Counted from the first letter of the stretch, positions 7,880 through 16,349 are shown. The stretch is DNA of 64,000 nucleotides from Peribacillus faecalis (GCF_014712675.1 NZ_JACXSI010000023.1:140243-204242); one strand, 5' to 3'. The notes: a model not told the origin generated them from the sequence alone. Made by a program: numbers and translations.

Positions 7880-8472
7880 TTAGGCTTCTTCTTTGTTTAA
7901 ATGGATGTCATCCGGAAAGTCCATAGTCCAATTGTTTAACTTCCAAATTCCATACTCATACATAAATACCAGAATTACTAATGTATGTGTACCCAAGCCA
8001 TCTTCCAATTCTAAAGTATCTACTTTCAATTCTTTACCATTTTGTTCAGCGAAAAGGCGGACGTCTGGTCGTATTTCAAAAGGGATACCGTACACATTAG
8101 TTTGGTCATAAAAATTTAAAAAGATTTTTCATTATCTTGGATCCTGTACAAAATGCCTCAATAGATTTTCGAATTACATCCATATCAGGTTCGTTGAAGC
8201 CAATAGTCCAATCATATTTTTCCATTGAGTCAAGTAAGGCCGCATATAACTCGTCTATTGTTTCTTTTCCTAAAGCCTTTGCTTCCTCTTGAAAAAGGGT
8301 GGTTAGTCCTTTATTTTCTTCTTTGGCTGTAGTAGGAGTTTTTGGTTTGGTATTTACTTTTTCCTGAGCTTGAACTACTTCTGTGCTCTTAGTTTCGTAA
8401 ACTTCTTCTCCTGAACATCCCGTAGTTCCTAAAAGTAGGGCACATAATCCTAATGCGTAAACATTCTTTCAC
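7880..8472 (-). pseudogene. Degenerate lipoprotein gene
   Basis: GTG 8472 has an excellent AGAGGAG site, but within a few codons the frame shifts into one that encodes a signal peptide and lipobox (ALLLGTTGCSGEE). A Thr/Lys/Glu-rich linker and a helical segment (DELYAALLDSMEKYDW) follow. A second shift near 8115-8130 leads to a final domain (VYGIPFEIRPDVRLF...ending HLNKEEA). At least two frameshifts in about 590 bp point to decay. The intact parent would be a membrane-anchored extracytoplasmic protein of about 190 residues of unknown function. Confidence 0.6.
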
Positions 8473-8794
8473 TTCTACTCCTCTTACTAATGAGAGATAG
8501 TTCTAGCGCTTATCGATGACTTCGTTATGCTGTTACTTCATCCAGTTTTGCTAGGTAATCACTCTTACCCGGTACCTTTGTTACGTTTGTTAGCGTAGAC
8601 AGAATGCTCTAACAACCACTTTTATTTGTGTAATCCCAATTCTTTCGATAATTCTATTATATCCGTGGACATTCGGTAATAAGACCACATCTAAAGGCCG
8701 AGTATTCATCATTATTGTCTTTACTATTCAAGTGTTTTTTAAATTTTAAGTACTATGTTTTCAGTAATAGCAATATCAAACATAAACAAACAGT
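8473..8794. other. Non-coding gap with a short coding relic
   Basis: No intact gene. On the minus strand around 8636-8700 a short stop-bounded frame (MWSYYRMSTDIIELSKELGLHK) resembles a gene tail but is too short to classify. The rest looks non-coding. Confidence 0.3.
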
Positions 8795-8853
8795 AAAAGC
8801 AGACGGCCAATTAGAGGTGAGATATCCGTACTTCTAAACCGTCTACTTTTAAA
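8795..8853 (-). terminator. Terminator of the ATPase-module operon
   Basis: Long imperfect hairpin: AAAAGTAGACGG pairs with CCGTCTGCTTTT with one wobble, and an inner TTAGA/TCTAA stem follows. It lies 49 nt past the stop of the TcaA-like gene. It is related in sequence and layout to the hairpin at 756-809, outside the island. Confidence 0.65.
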
Positions 8854-8901
8854 GATTTGTTTTAAAACTTAGCTAAGATTTCAGTTTACTCAGCTAGAAA
8901 A

Positions 8902-10302
8902 CTAGTTATTGGCGAGCTTAAGGCTTGTAATATAAAATACACCATCAATTATATCTACACCATAAATTGATTCTTGGATCATCTCTTCTGCACTTTTATT
9001 AGGTTTCTGAATGGTATAAGATTCACGTACCGAAACAGTATAACTTCCAGTCCTAATTTCTGTCATATTCAGAATTTCAAAATGATTGATTGCTAACTGA
9101 ATATCTTTTTCGATTAGACCCTGTAAATACTTAGTTTGTTCTTTGAGAAATGGTGCATCTTCTGAGATGACAGTACTTAGGTTTCCGATATCTCCTGACG
9201 TATAGATAGACAAATAACTATTGATTAGTGAATCTATATATTTATAAGCATTCTGTTTCGCTGACTCTGCTTGTATATTTTCATTATATTTTGGAAATTC
9301 AAACGTATAATAGCTACTGCCATCAATTAATAAAGTCTCAGATTCATATAATACACCATCCTCTTCAAAGGATGCCGTTAACTCAAAATCCGCACCTTCT
9401 GGCACTAGTAGCATACCATCTTCTACATAGTTTGTAGTATCTTTTTTTTCACCGTTAATATAGTAATCCAATTCTGGAAACTCGTCATTTTCCAGCGCTA
9501 CTTTATAATAAGAAACTCTTCCATCTAGTTCATTTAACTCAGTTGGAGCTACATAGACTTCCCTTTCCTCTTTAGTACTTCCAAGCAGATTTTCCCAGAA
9601 AAGAGTATACGGATATTTTCCTGGCAAATATTCACCTATAACTATTTCTGAATCGGTTGATAAAGAAATATCCTGTTCATCAAAGACTAACTCAATATCA
9701 TCTTCATTTGCTACAGCGGTTACTTCATATTTAATTGGCTGGATCTCGTATGATTTAAATATTCCCAATTTCTTCGTCATTGTCACTTTAAATTCGTCTG
9801 CATATGAATATTGGGATGAAGCATATACCAATGCTTGATCACTTTCATGTAAGTATTCTATTGCCTCAACAAGTGAATTTGCTGTTAGACCTACATCATT
9901 GTTCTCTAAATAATCTTTATATACTTGTTCTTCTAGCTCTGTCACCTCATCAATCGTGAAAATATCATATAAATTATCCACATCACCTGAAACAGTGACC
10001 CTCTCTAAAGTATCCAATATTTCGCTTTTATTGCTCGACGTCATCCCTAAAACTATGACAGTAATCAAAACCAACGCTACTATTGCTCCTGTTAAGATTA
10101 ATATTTTTCTATTTATAAAGGATGGGACCTTAATCTCTTTCACTAGCGCTTTGATACTACTAATATTCTTTTGCAATAGCTCTTTTTGCGAGACATGCTG
10201 CGTAGATTGTGTGAATTTATGACCACATTTTAAGCAAAACTTACTATTTACACCATTTTCTTGTTGACAAGCTGGATTTTGACATAATTTTTTTTCAATC
10301 AT
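8902..10302 (-). CDS. TcaA/YvbJ-like zinc-ribbon membrane protein
   Basis: 466 residues. The N-terminus has a zinc ribbon (Cys 7, 12, 23, 26: CQNPAC...CLKCG), then a basic linker and one transmembrane helix at about 67-87. The remainder, about 380 residues, is extracytoplasmic: a helical segment, two beta-rich domains and a C-terminal NTF2-like domain starting about 365. This order matches TcaA/YvbJ family proteins, which sit in the envelope of Firmicutes. ATG 10302 has AGGAAG 6 nt upstream. It is last in a tight operon, 45 nt after the acidic-protein gene. Its role here is unknown; an envelope anchor or sensor for the ATPase system is inference. Confidence 0.7.
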   Translation of the reverse strand: MIEKKLCQNPACQQENGVNSKFCLKCGHKFTQSTQHVSQKELLQKNISSIKALVKEIKVPSFINRKILILTGAIVALVLITVIVLGMTSSNKSEILDTLERVTVSGDVDNLYDIFTIDEVTELEEQVYKDYLENNDVGLTANSLVEAIEYLHESDQALVYASSQYSYADEFKVTMTKKLGIFKSYEIQPIKYEVTAVANEDDIELVFDEQDISLSTDSEIVIGEYLPGKYPYTLFWENLLGSTKEEREVYVAPTELNELDGRVSYYKVALENDEFPELDYYINGEKKDTTNYVEDGMLLVPEGADFELTASFEEDGVLYESETLLIDGSSYYTFEFPKYNENIQAESAKQNAYKYIDSLINSYLSIYTSGDIGNLSTVISEDAPFLKEQTKYLQGLIEKDIQLAINHFEILNMTEIRTGSYTVSVRESYTIQKPNKSAEEMIQESIYGVDIIDGVFYITSLKLANN

Positions 10303-10347
10303 AATATCTTCCTTTAATCTTATTTGGATATACAATACGGGTTTTTA

Positions 10348-11769
10348 TTAATAGCTTTCATCTTCTTGTTCTGTTTCTTTTTGTTCTTCGTCTTCTTCGT
10401 CTTCTTCGTCCTCTTCTTCTTCCTCTTCGTCTTCGTCGTCCTCTTCTTCTTCGTCGTCGTCCTCTTCGTCTTCTTCTTCGTCGTCCTCTTCGTCTTCTTC
10501 GTCGTCGGCCTCTTCGTCTTCTTCTTCGTCGTCCTCTTCGTCTTCTTCGTCGTCGGCCTCTTCGTCTTCTTCGTCGTCGGCCTCTTCGTCTTCTTCGTCG
10601 TCGGCCTCTTCGTCTTCGTTGTCTTCTTCGGCCTCTTCGTCTTCTTCCTCGTCGTCGTCCTCTTCGTCTTCTTCCTCGTCGTCGTCCTCTTCGTCTTCTT
10701 CCTCGTCGTCGTCCTCTTCGTCTTCTTCGTCGTCCTCTTCTTCGGCCTCTTCTTCGTCCTCGTCGTCTTCTTCGTCTTCGTTGTCTTCTTCCTCGTCGTC
10801 GTCCTCTTCGTCTTCTTCCTCGTCGTCCTCTTCGTCTTCTTCTTCGTCCTCTTCGTCTTCTTCGTCCTCGCCGTCCGGTTCTGACTCCTTCTCCTCTTCA
10901 GTTCTTTCTGAGATTACTTCTTCTTGTTCAAAATCATCCTGCTCATCAAATACTTCAGCTTCAGCCTCTTCGAGTGATTTATGCTCTTCTGATGTTTCAT
11001 CCTCTAGCACTTCAGAGTCACTATCCTGTTCACTTTCTTCTTCACTAAGTGTACTTTGCTCCAAATCATCTCTTTGTTGATTATCTGAATCATCGTCATC
11101 ATCGCTAGATTCACTGTTTTTATCGCCAGTTACCTGTTTTTGAAATTTTTCTTTTTTTACATTAGCTACTTTTTCTCGATAGGCTTTTAATTTCTCGTAT
11201 TTGACCTTTTCCTTATTGTATTTTTTTTGAAGATTTTGTCTCTTTTCTCGACGCTCTTCCTTAGTTAATTGGTCAAACTTTTTTTGAATTCTTTCTCTGC
11301 TTTTAGCTTCAAAATTTTCTTTATAAAAATTTTCTGTTTTGCTTCCTACATAAGTTGCAGCTTTGGCTTTCAAGCTGCCTAATCCACATTTATCTAACGC
11401 AGATCCTATTACAGCTTCTCCAACCGCCCCTACGCCTGGAATATTAATGGCCATAGAGGATGCCTTAGCTACTGCATGTATGGAAAAAGAGCCTACTCCT
11501 TTTGCAATTGCTCTTTCTAAATTAACGCTGGCATCTACCATATTTCGAGGATCATTTATTTGCTCCAACTTACTCCGCAAACTTTTTTTGGTATTTAGAC
11601 CAATTTTTTCTCCTGCGATACCTGAGAGAACTGAAATTGAATCTTTTAGGGGCATTTCCGAAAGTACTTGAGTTTGACTATAAAAATTCTGATACCCTTC
11701 TTTGATAGCCACATATTGTTTCTGAGTAAAATCCCCTATACCGGTAGCGATTTTTTTAATTAAGCTCAT
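10348..11769 (-). CDS. Extremely acidic repeat protein
   Basis: 473 residues in three parts. Residues 1-150 are mixed, with an Ala/Gly-rich hydrophobic stretch at about 101-125 (SSMAINIPGVGAVGEAVIGS). Residues 155-212 are a basic coiled coil (KEERREKRQNLQKKYNKEKV). From about 220, and densely from 297 to 465, the chain is almost only Asp and Glu in short repeats. The gene lies 13 nt after the preceding operon gene and has AAGGGG upstream. I know no family with this layout. The acid tail could bind cations or mimic DNA, but that is speculation. The repeat tract may vary in length between isolates. Confidence 0.7.
   Translation of the reverse strand: MSLIKKIATGIGDFTQKQYVAIKEGYQNFYSQTQVLSEMPLKDSISVLSGIAGEKIGLNTKKSLRSKLEQINDPRNMVDASVNLERAIAKGVGSFSIHAVAKASSMAINIPGVGAVGEAVIGSALDKCGLGSLKAKAATYVGSKTENFYKENFEAKSRERIQKKFDQLTKEERREKRQNLQKKYNKEKVKYEKLKAYREKVANVKKEKFQKQVTGDKNSESSDDDDDSDNQQRDDLEQSTLSEEESEQDSDSEVLEDETSEEHKSLEEAEAEVFDEQDDFEQEEVISERTEEEKESEPDGEDEEDEEDEEEDEEDDEEEDEEDDDEEEDNEDEEDDEDEEEAEEEDDEEDEEDDDEEEDEEDDDEEEDEEDDDEEEDEEAEEDNEDEEADDEEDEEADDEEDEEADDEEDEEDDEEEDEEADDEEDEEDDEEEDEEDDDEEEEDDEDEEEEEEDEEDEEDEEQKETEQEDESY
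10372..10880 (-). repeat. Tandem GAA/GAC-type coding repeat tract
   Basis: About 500 bp of near-pure Asp/Glu codons arranged as nested units of 24-36 bp (for example EADDEEDE and DDDEEEDE repeated). Units are in frame, so expansion or contraction would change only the protein length. On the opposite strand it creates false poly-Ser and poly-Phe/Val frames. Confidence 0.85.
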
Positions 11770-11782
11770 ACTGAATATCCCC

Positions 11783-12325
11783 TTAGATTAGTGGTTTTAA
11801 TGAAATGACCTCGCTAACAATCAGCAAGGGTATCCACTCAATCAATTCTGTATACAGCTCAACTTGATCGATATTCACTTTTGTTTTTACAGCATTTAAT
11901 ACATCTACAATTGGAACGAAGGGATGTGCAAGTTGCCATATCAGAAATGGAATAATTGTAACATCAATTGGATCATGGTTGCGTAAAGCTATTAGTAAAT
12001 AGCCATCTTCTGTTTCCTTCCCAGCCATTCCTTTTGGTACAATTGAGTACTTCGACAATAGTTCATCAAAGCTGTTATTCAAGTCAATAATAACCCCTTG
12101 CTTCAGCAGGTTATTGACTGTTATTTGAAGCTCACCTTGGTTATCAAGCAGACTCTGCTGCAATATTTCATTGAACGAATTCGAGTTAGTTTTAATTGTT
12201 TCCCACGTTTCATAAGCAAACTCACTTAACTCAATTAGTTTATTTGTTTTCACACGATAAACTTGTTTGCCTTGCAAGGAAATCGCACCTACGTCTTCTC
12301 CGATAGCAATATAATTACTCTGCAT
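11783..12325 (-). CDS. Tandem winged-helix-like protein B of the ATPase operon
   Basis: 180 residues, soluble. It seems to contain two copies of a ~80-residue unit: a beta-hairpin (KQVYRVKTNKLIELS) then helices (EFAYETWETIKTNSNSFNEI) and a final helix-strand (VNNLLKQGVIIDL), and again from about residue 95. The plan is like PqqD/RRE-type winged helices. The same architecture is seen in the preceding gene. The start overlaps the end of that gene by 11 nt, with GGAGG within it, so the two are translationally coupled. Function unknown. Confidence 0.6.
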   Translation of the reverse strand: MQSNYIAIGEDVGAISLQGKQVYRVKTNKLIELSEFAYETWETIKTNSNSFNEILQQSLLDNQGELQITVNNLLKQGVIIDLNNSFDELLSKYSIVPKGMAGKETEDGYLLIALRNHDPIDVTIIPFLIWQLAHPFVPIVDVLNAVKTKVNIDQVELYTELIEWIPLLIVSEVISLKPLI

Positions 12326-12911
12326 GTTGGGTGCCTCCTATACTTGTTAAAGGTTCGATATTCCAAAGTCCCACTCGCACCAATCTCCTACCCTCTTCCG
12401 TTAGTAGCTTCAACGCTACTTGATCATCAGTGATATTAAGTTCTGTCATTGCTTGTGCAAGTATTTCAATTAAAGTTGCATTACCTGCGGCTGCATTCCA
12501 AAGTGTATACTGCTCTCGTGTTAAAACTACTTTGTCTTTTTCAAGCGGACCGCCAAATCTCCATTTTCCATTTTCTAATCCGTATGGAACACCATTACGA
12601 ACGGCATATGTACTTTGCAATACAATATCCTCAGGATCATCAAATTCCCAGTGCATTATCAAGTTCGAATCCATCAGTTTTAATAAAACCATATCCATGT
12701 CAAATGCCTTAAACTTCAGCTCTAGCTTTTTTTGCATATCATCTCGCCATTCTAGAACAGACTTATAGCTGCGCAGTTTTTTCCATGCGTAATACTCTAG
12801 CTGCGACAGAATAATAAAGTTTAAGCTACTGCCAGCAGCGTAATATTTCATACCATTCTCTTCTACATAAAATCCTAAATCTCTTCCTGTTGGTACAAAT
12901 GCAGCCTTCAT
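12315..12911 (-). CDS. Tandem winged-helix-like protein A of the ATPase operon
   Basis: 198 residues, soluble. The first half has a beta segment (GRDLGFYVEENGMKYYAAGSS) and helices (QLEYYAWKKLRSYKSVLEW). The second half repeats the plan (VLTREQYTLWNAAAGNATLIEIL...LLTEEGRRLVRVGLW). The layout parallels the next gene and suggests an ancient duplication. ATG 12911 lies 8 nt after GGGAGG and is preferred to the adjacent TTG at 12914. It follows the ATPase gene by 15 nt. A pair of such small proteins beside a VirD4-like ATPase could be substrate adaptors; this is inference. Confidence 0.6.
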   Translation of the reverse strand: MKAAFVPTGRDLGFYVEENGMKYYAAGSSLNFIILSQLEYYAWKKLRSYKSVLEWRDDMQKKLELKFKAFDMDMVLLKLMDSNLIMHWEFDDPEDIVLQSTYAVRNGVPYGLENGKWRFGGPLEKDKVVLTREQYTLWNAAAGNATLIEILAQAMTELNITDDQVALKLLTEEGRRLVRVGLWNIEPLTSIGGTQHAE

Positions 12912-12926
12912 CAAGTTAACCTCCCA

Positions 12927-14237
12927 TTATTTCGTATAATTAATTGGATTAAATTTAAATGGTTCACCATTAAATGGAGAAACAATACATTGACCAATTG
13001 ATAGTTCTGTCAAATCCCAATCCTCTATTACAAATCCATCAACTATTGAATCTTGCACACCCTTATTTACGTTTGCTGCAGCAAATGCCACCATTTTCTT
13101 ATTCATACCATGGCGATTACGCACGAATGAGCGACTTGCTTCGTCAAACAAACGGAATGCAAAAATGGTACCAAAACCACTTAAAATACTGTTTCCTAAT
13201 GCTTCTGTGTAAACGTGACGAACTTGCCCAACATTCTGTATACCAGCAATTACTCGCACACCTAATGAACGTCCAAAATTTAATGCATTATCCATATAGC
13301 TCAACTTCGGAATAAGCGGGAATTCATCTAAGATAAAGAAAATATTGCCTCGTACATCTTTCTCTTTTTGTCCTAGTGCATTTTTCATTGCTATATCTAA
13401 CATTAGCGTATAGATTGGCTTCAAGACATTTGCACTGGAAATATCATATTCAAGGAAAACTGCACGTCCGCCTCTTTCCTTAATAGCACCTGTTAACGAA
13501 AAGTTTCCAGCTTCACGGAATGTTCCATTGAAGACATTAAATAAGTTTTGATATAAGTGCATAAAAAACGACTGATTTGTTTTAGGGTCGTTTGATTTAT
13601 GAATATAATTTTTTACCCACTTTAAATCCTGATGGTGAAGCAACAGATTTCTTACTGTCTTATCGGTTGCAGCCTGTAACCATTCAATAAAAGTATTATG
13701 ATTCTCAATGGGCCCGCCATTTTCAATCTCCCGAATCTTCGCACATAAAATAGCAGCAAATAAATCTCTTGCTCCCGTTGCAAATATCGGCGCACTTGAG
13801 TTTTCCATATCCTCCTTAAATAGTGCTGAAGCAATCTCCCAAATTACCTCTTCTCTCTTAGACGGAATTGTCGCTAAAATATCCTCAAAAATATTCCAAC
13901 GAACCATTCCAGGTACTTCTTCCTGTTCATTTGTTAGCACATAGTCTCCTGGTCGATAAAACTTTTGCAAGTAATCGCCCTTAGCATCAAAAAATATAAA
14001 AATATCATCCTCCGTTGCATACGAGCGTAGTCCATCAATTAAATGGAAGAGTGAAACAGATTTCCCACTGCCGATCGATCCTAAAAAAAGCATATGTCGC
14101 TGTAATAATAAAGGGTGGATTGTAACGCCGGTACGATCATTTCCAGGAATTCCATATGTCGCTTTACCGTACCATTTCACAGATTCTAACTTTTCAAGCT
14201 TCTGCCCATCAATTACATCATTCCTTAAATAACTCAT
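12927..14237 (-). CDS. VirD4/TraG/HerA-like P-loop ATPase
   Basis: 436 residues. Walker A is GSIGSGKS at residues 53-60. A DAKGDYLQKFYRPGD motif at about 84-98 is typical of the VirD4/TraD/HerA group. Walker B is FFILDE at 300-305, and AGIQNVGQV (about 331-339) carries the conserved glutamine. The fold belongs to the FtsK/HerA superfamily of hexameric pumps that move DNA or proteins. There is no N-terminal membrane segment, so it would be a soluble or peripheral motor. No relaxase, VirB4 or channel gene is nearby, so this is not a complete conjugation system. It heads a five-gene minus-strand operon. The substrate is unknown. Confidence 0.8.
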   Translation of the reverse strand: MSYLRNDVIDGQKLEKLESVKWYGKATYGIPGNDRTGVTIHPLLLQRHMLFLGSIGSGKSVSLFHLIDGLRSYATEDDIFIFFDAKGDYLQKFYRPGDYVLTNEQEEVPGMVRWNIFEDILATIPSKREEVIWEIASALFKEDMENSSAPIFATGARDLFAAILCAKIREIENGGPIENHNTFIEWLQAATDKTVRNLLLHHQDLKWVKNYIHKSNDPKTNQSFFMHLYQNLFNVFNGTFREAGNFSLTGAIKERGGRAVFLEYDISSANVLKPIYTLMLDIAMKNALGQKEKDVRGNIFFILDEFPLIPKLSYMDNALNFGRSLGVRVIAGIQNVGQVRHVYTEALGNSILSGFGTIFAFRLFDEASRSFVRNRHGMNKKMVAFAAANVNKGVQDSIVDGFVIEDWDLTELSIGQCIVSPFNGEPFKFNPINYTK

Positions 14238-14276
14238 CTTCTACATTTCCCCATTTCCCCATAGTTACATAAAAAC

Positions 14277-14308
14277 CCATCATTTTGAATATATACTCAG
14301 AATGATGG
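14277..14308 (-). terminator. Intrinsic terminator between PH-like gene and ATPase gene
   Basis: CCATCATT and AATGATGG form the stem and TTTTT follows on the minus strand. It lies 34 nt past the PH-like gene stop and 40 nt before the ATPase start. It either separates two units or attenuates the operon. Confidence 0.6.
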
Positions 14309-14341
14309 ATTCAATGATTTCTTTAAATTATATAAAGGTAT

Positions 14342-15103
14342 TTACCCAAAAATATTTGTTTGTGGCATTTGAATTTTCCCGCCGCATTCTACGCAGTATT
14401 CTGCACCAGTTACATTAGGTGTTTTACATCTACAATATTCTGGAACTACCGACTCTGAATCTGGCTCTTTTGGTGCTAACCCTGATGTCTTTTTCAAAGG
14501 TCTATCTTCATAGTTTGAGTTTTTCCACTTATCAATTGCCAAATCACCCATAATTTGAATATCTTGAATAAGGGCACTGATTTCACGAATCATCTGCTCA
14601 GTATTTCTACCCGGCCCTGCAGCTGCTACTGTCAAGAATGCATCATTTGATGTAATGCGTGAGAAAAATCCACGACTTGCTTCAACGGAAACATTGATAG
14701 CCGGAGTTGAATCACTACTCATAATCAGTAAATACATTTGCACACCAGAAGCATTAAATCCTTTATAAATTAAAAAACCTCCTATCCCTAAAAGCAGAAC
14801 GCTAATATTAAATGCACTTTCGAAAAAAGTTAAACCAAACAATGCAATAATAGCACCGATAACAATTGATAATAGACTTTTCTTATGTGTGAGACCACCA
14901 CTTACACCTGAAATTGAGTCAATCTTAGTATCACGTAATATAATACTTGAACCTAGTGTACTTTTTGAACTTCCTGTAAAGATGAGACGACGATTAGTCG
15001 CTATCACGTAACCCTCTGATTTAGGATTAGCTATGTAAGAAGCCTCATACTCCCGAATAACTGTTTCATCTTCTGATAAAACAATCCCGCGCACATTTTT
15101 CAT
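14342..15103 (-). CDS. PH-like domain membrane protein with C-terminal zinc ribbon
   Basis: 253 residues. Residues 1-70 (EGYVIATNRRLIFTG...ILRDTKIDSISGV) look like a bacterial PH domain of the YdbT/bPH type, which often meets membranes. Two transmembrane helices lie at about 77-94 and 98-114. A second soluble segment follows, and the end (CRCKTPN...YCVECGG) is a zinc ribbon. I choose ATG 15103 with GGGGA 5 nt upstream; GTG 15115 is an alternative. It lies just upstream of the ATPase operon, separated by a terminator hairpin. It shares the zinc-ribbon/membrane design with the TcaA-like protein, so the two may work together. Function unknown. Confidence 0.6.
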   Translation of the reverse strand: MKNVRGIVLSEDETVIREYEASYIANPKSEGYVIATNRRLIFTGSSKSTLGSSIILRDTKIDSISGVSGGLTHKKSLLSIVIGAIIALFGLTFFESAFNISVLLLGIGGFLIYKGFNASGVQMYLLIMSSDSTPAINVSVEASRGFFSRITSNDAFLTVAAAGPGRNTEQMIREISALIQDIQIMGDLAIDKWKNSNYEDRPLKKTSGLAPKEPDSESVVPEYCRCKTPNVTGAEYCVECGGKIQMPQTNIFG

Positions 15104-15473
15104 CCTATTCCCCACTCCCCATACTTATAATCTTTCATAGTTACCAATTTCTAAATCCTACTTTTCAATTCTTGTAATTGAAGATAGTTAGCTTTTGAGC
15201 ATTATTCTAAAAATAATTACTTTTAATCTAGCTATTTTTACAGGCTCTTGCTGTACGGAATTCTGCGAAGAAGATTCTAAGTTGATATATACATTTAAAT
15301 TCTCCTATCCCTTTTTTTATTTATTAGTAAAATATCAAAAAATTCAATAATTACCATTTATCATTATAATGTTACAAAACGTTACAAACAATTACAATAT
15401 CCTAGTTCATTTGACTCATTTTTTTAATTTCTACTCACTTTTTACATTCTAATGCACTATTAACAAAAAAAAA
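15104..15473. other. Upstream region of the ATPase module
   Basis: AT-rich, without coding sequence. It should carry the promoter of the PH-like gene, but I cannot single out a convincing -35/-10 pair. Confidence 0.35.
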
Positions 15474-15519
15474 GCAGTAAGCTTATCAAGTATATTTTTA
15501 CACCTTTAAGCCAACTGCT
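15474..15519 (-). terminator. Terminator hairpin near remnant R5
   Basis: AGCAGTTGGCTTA pairs with TAAGCTTACTGCT with two mismatches and is followed on the minus strand by a run of nine T. It lies where the terminator hairpin of an rlmCD copy would be, just beyond the R5 stop codon, but with a different sequence from the other copies. Confidence 0.65.
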
Positions 15520-15540
15520 GTATATTAAAGTTTTATAAAA

Positions 15541-15616
15541 TTAAGCTAGTTCTAGCCAAGCGACATTCTCAACATGTGCAGAATGTATTTGCCAACGCAT
15601 GGGTGCTGTTGGGTTT
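15541..15616 (-). repeat. rlmCD 3'-end remnant R5 (attachment-site-like junction)
   Basis: On the minus strand it reads S-A-H-V-E-N-V-A-W-L-E-L-A-stop, a variant of the rlmCD C-terminus, and then the shared foreign block in diverged form (GTTGGCAAATACATTCTGCA). It separates the ATPase module from the recombinase module. Confidence 0.75.
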
Positions 15617-15630
15617 AATAATAAATCAAA

Positions 15631-15933
15631 CTATCTTTCATTACTATCTACACTAATAGTGCCTTTAGTCGAGTTCTTTTCTCCACAATTAGAACATGTT
15701 GATGTTATAACATAAACTTTTTCTTTTTGACCAAACTCTTCTTTTATAGAATTAGCCATATTAGGAAGTGAAAATACAACTACAATCAAAGTAATTAATG
15801 TCATAGCATCAAGCATATCATTAATACCTTTATCTATTAAAGTTAATAGAGTAATTATTATCAAGTAAAATAATAAAAATACCATAATAATATAACTTAT
15901 TTTATTGTAAATATTTTTAAACTTTGTCTTCAT
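15631..15933 (-). CDS. Small membrane protein with a C-terminal CxxC
   Basis: 100 residues. Two transmembrane helices at about 11-34 and 42-62, then a cytoplasmic or exposed tail with one Cys pair (STCSNCGEKN), which could be half of a zinc ribbon. Codon use looks real and GGAGGGGGG precedes the start. No family is recognised. It stands alone between R5 and the terminator at 16022. Confidence 0.5.
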   Translation of the reverse strand: MKTKFKNIYNKISYIIMVFLLFYLIIITLLTLIDKGINDMLDAMTLITLIVVVFSLPNMANSIKEEFGQKEKVYVITSTCSNCGEKNSTKGTISVDSNER

Positions 15934-16021
15934 ACCTTCCCCCCTCCTCTTCCTTATATACGTAAAAAAGTCATAATAGTTTCAAACATCATGCCGTCCA
16001 TATAGTTTCTACTACCTATGT

Positions 16022-16056
16022 AAAAAGCAGTGCATGAATGAACTGCACTGCTTTTT
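16022..16056. terminator. Perfect bidirectional terminator hairpin
   Basis: A 13-bp perfect stem AAAAAGCAGTGCA/TGCACTGCTTTTT with a 9-nt loop. It ends the transcript of the gene at 16350. The 293 nt between them show no coding sequence. Confidence 0.8.
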
Positions 16057-16349
16057 ACAATGAACATCCTACTTGCATGAGGGGAAATTAATTACATTAT
16101 AGACATTGGTGTATAGATAGACACTTAACAAAACTAAAAATAGATAACTGTGACTACTATTATTAATTCAAACGTTATCATACCACCAAACAAATACCAT
16201 AAATTAAGCTCTCTGAATTTCCCTCTTTTCCTCAGATTGTTGTTGTTCGCTTTCTCTTAGCATCAATATATACAATAAGCATAACTCAATACTAATTCTT
16301 TTTTTATAAATAGAAAAGATACTTTCCTTAATATTATATTTCACAGTAT

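Noticed and set aside
10372-10880. Possible CRISPR-like array
   Set aside because: Units are in-frame low-complexity codon repeats without unique spacers or a leader, and no cas genes are nearby.
10324-11080. Plus-strand reading frames of poly-Phe/Val and poly-Ser
   Set aside because: They are the antisense shadow of the Asp/Glu repeat in the acidic protein and have no ribosome-binding sites.
12927-14237. Evidence for a full conjugative element
   Set aside because: The ATPase is VirD4/HerA-like, but no relaxase, VirB4, VirB6 or oriT-like sequence appears in the island.
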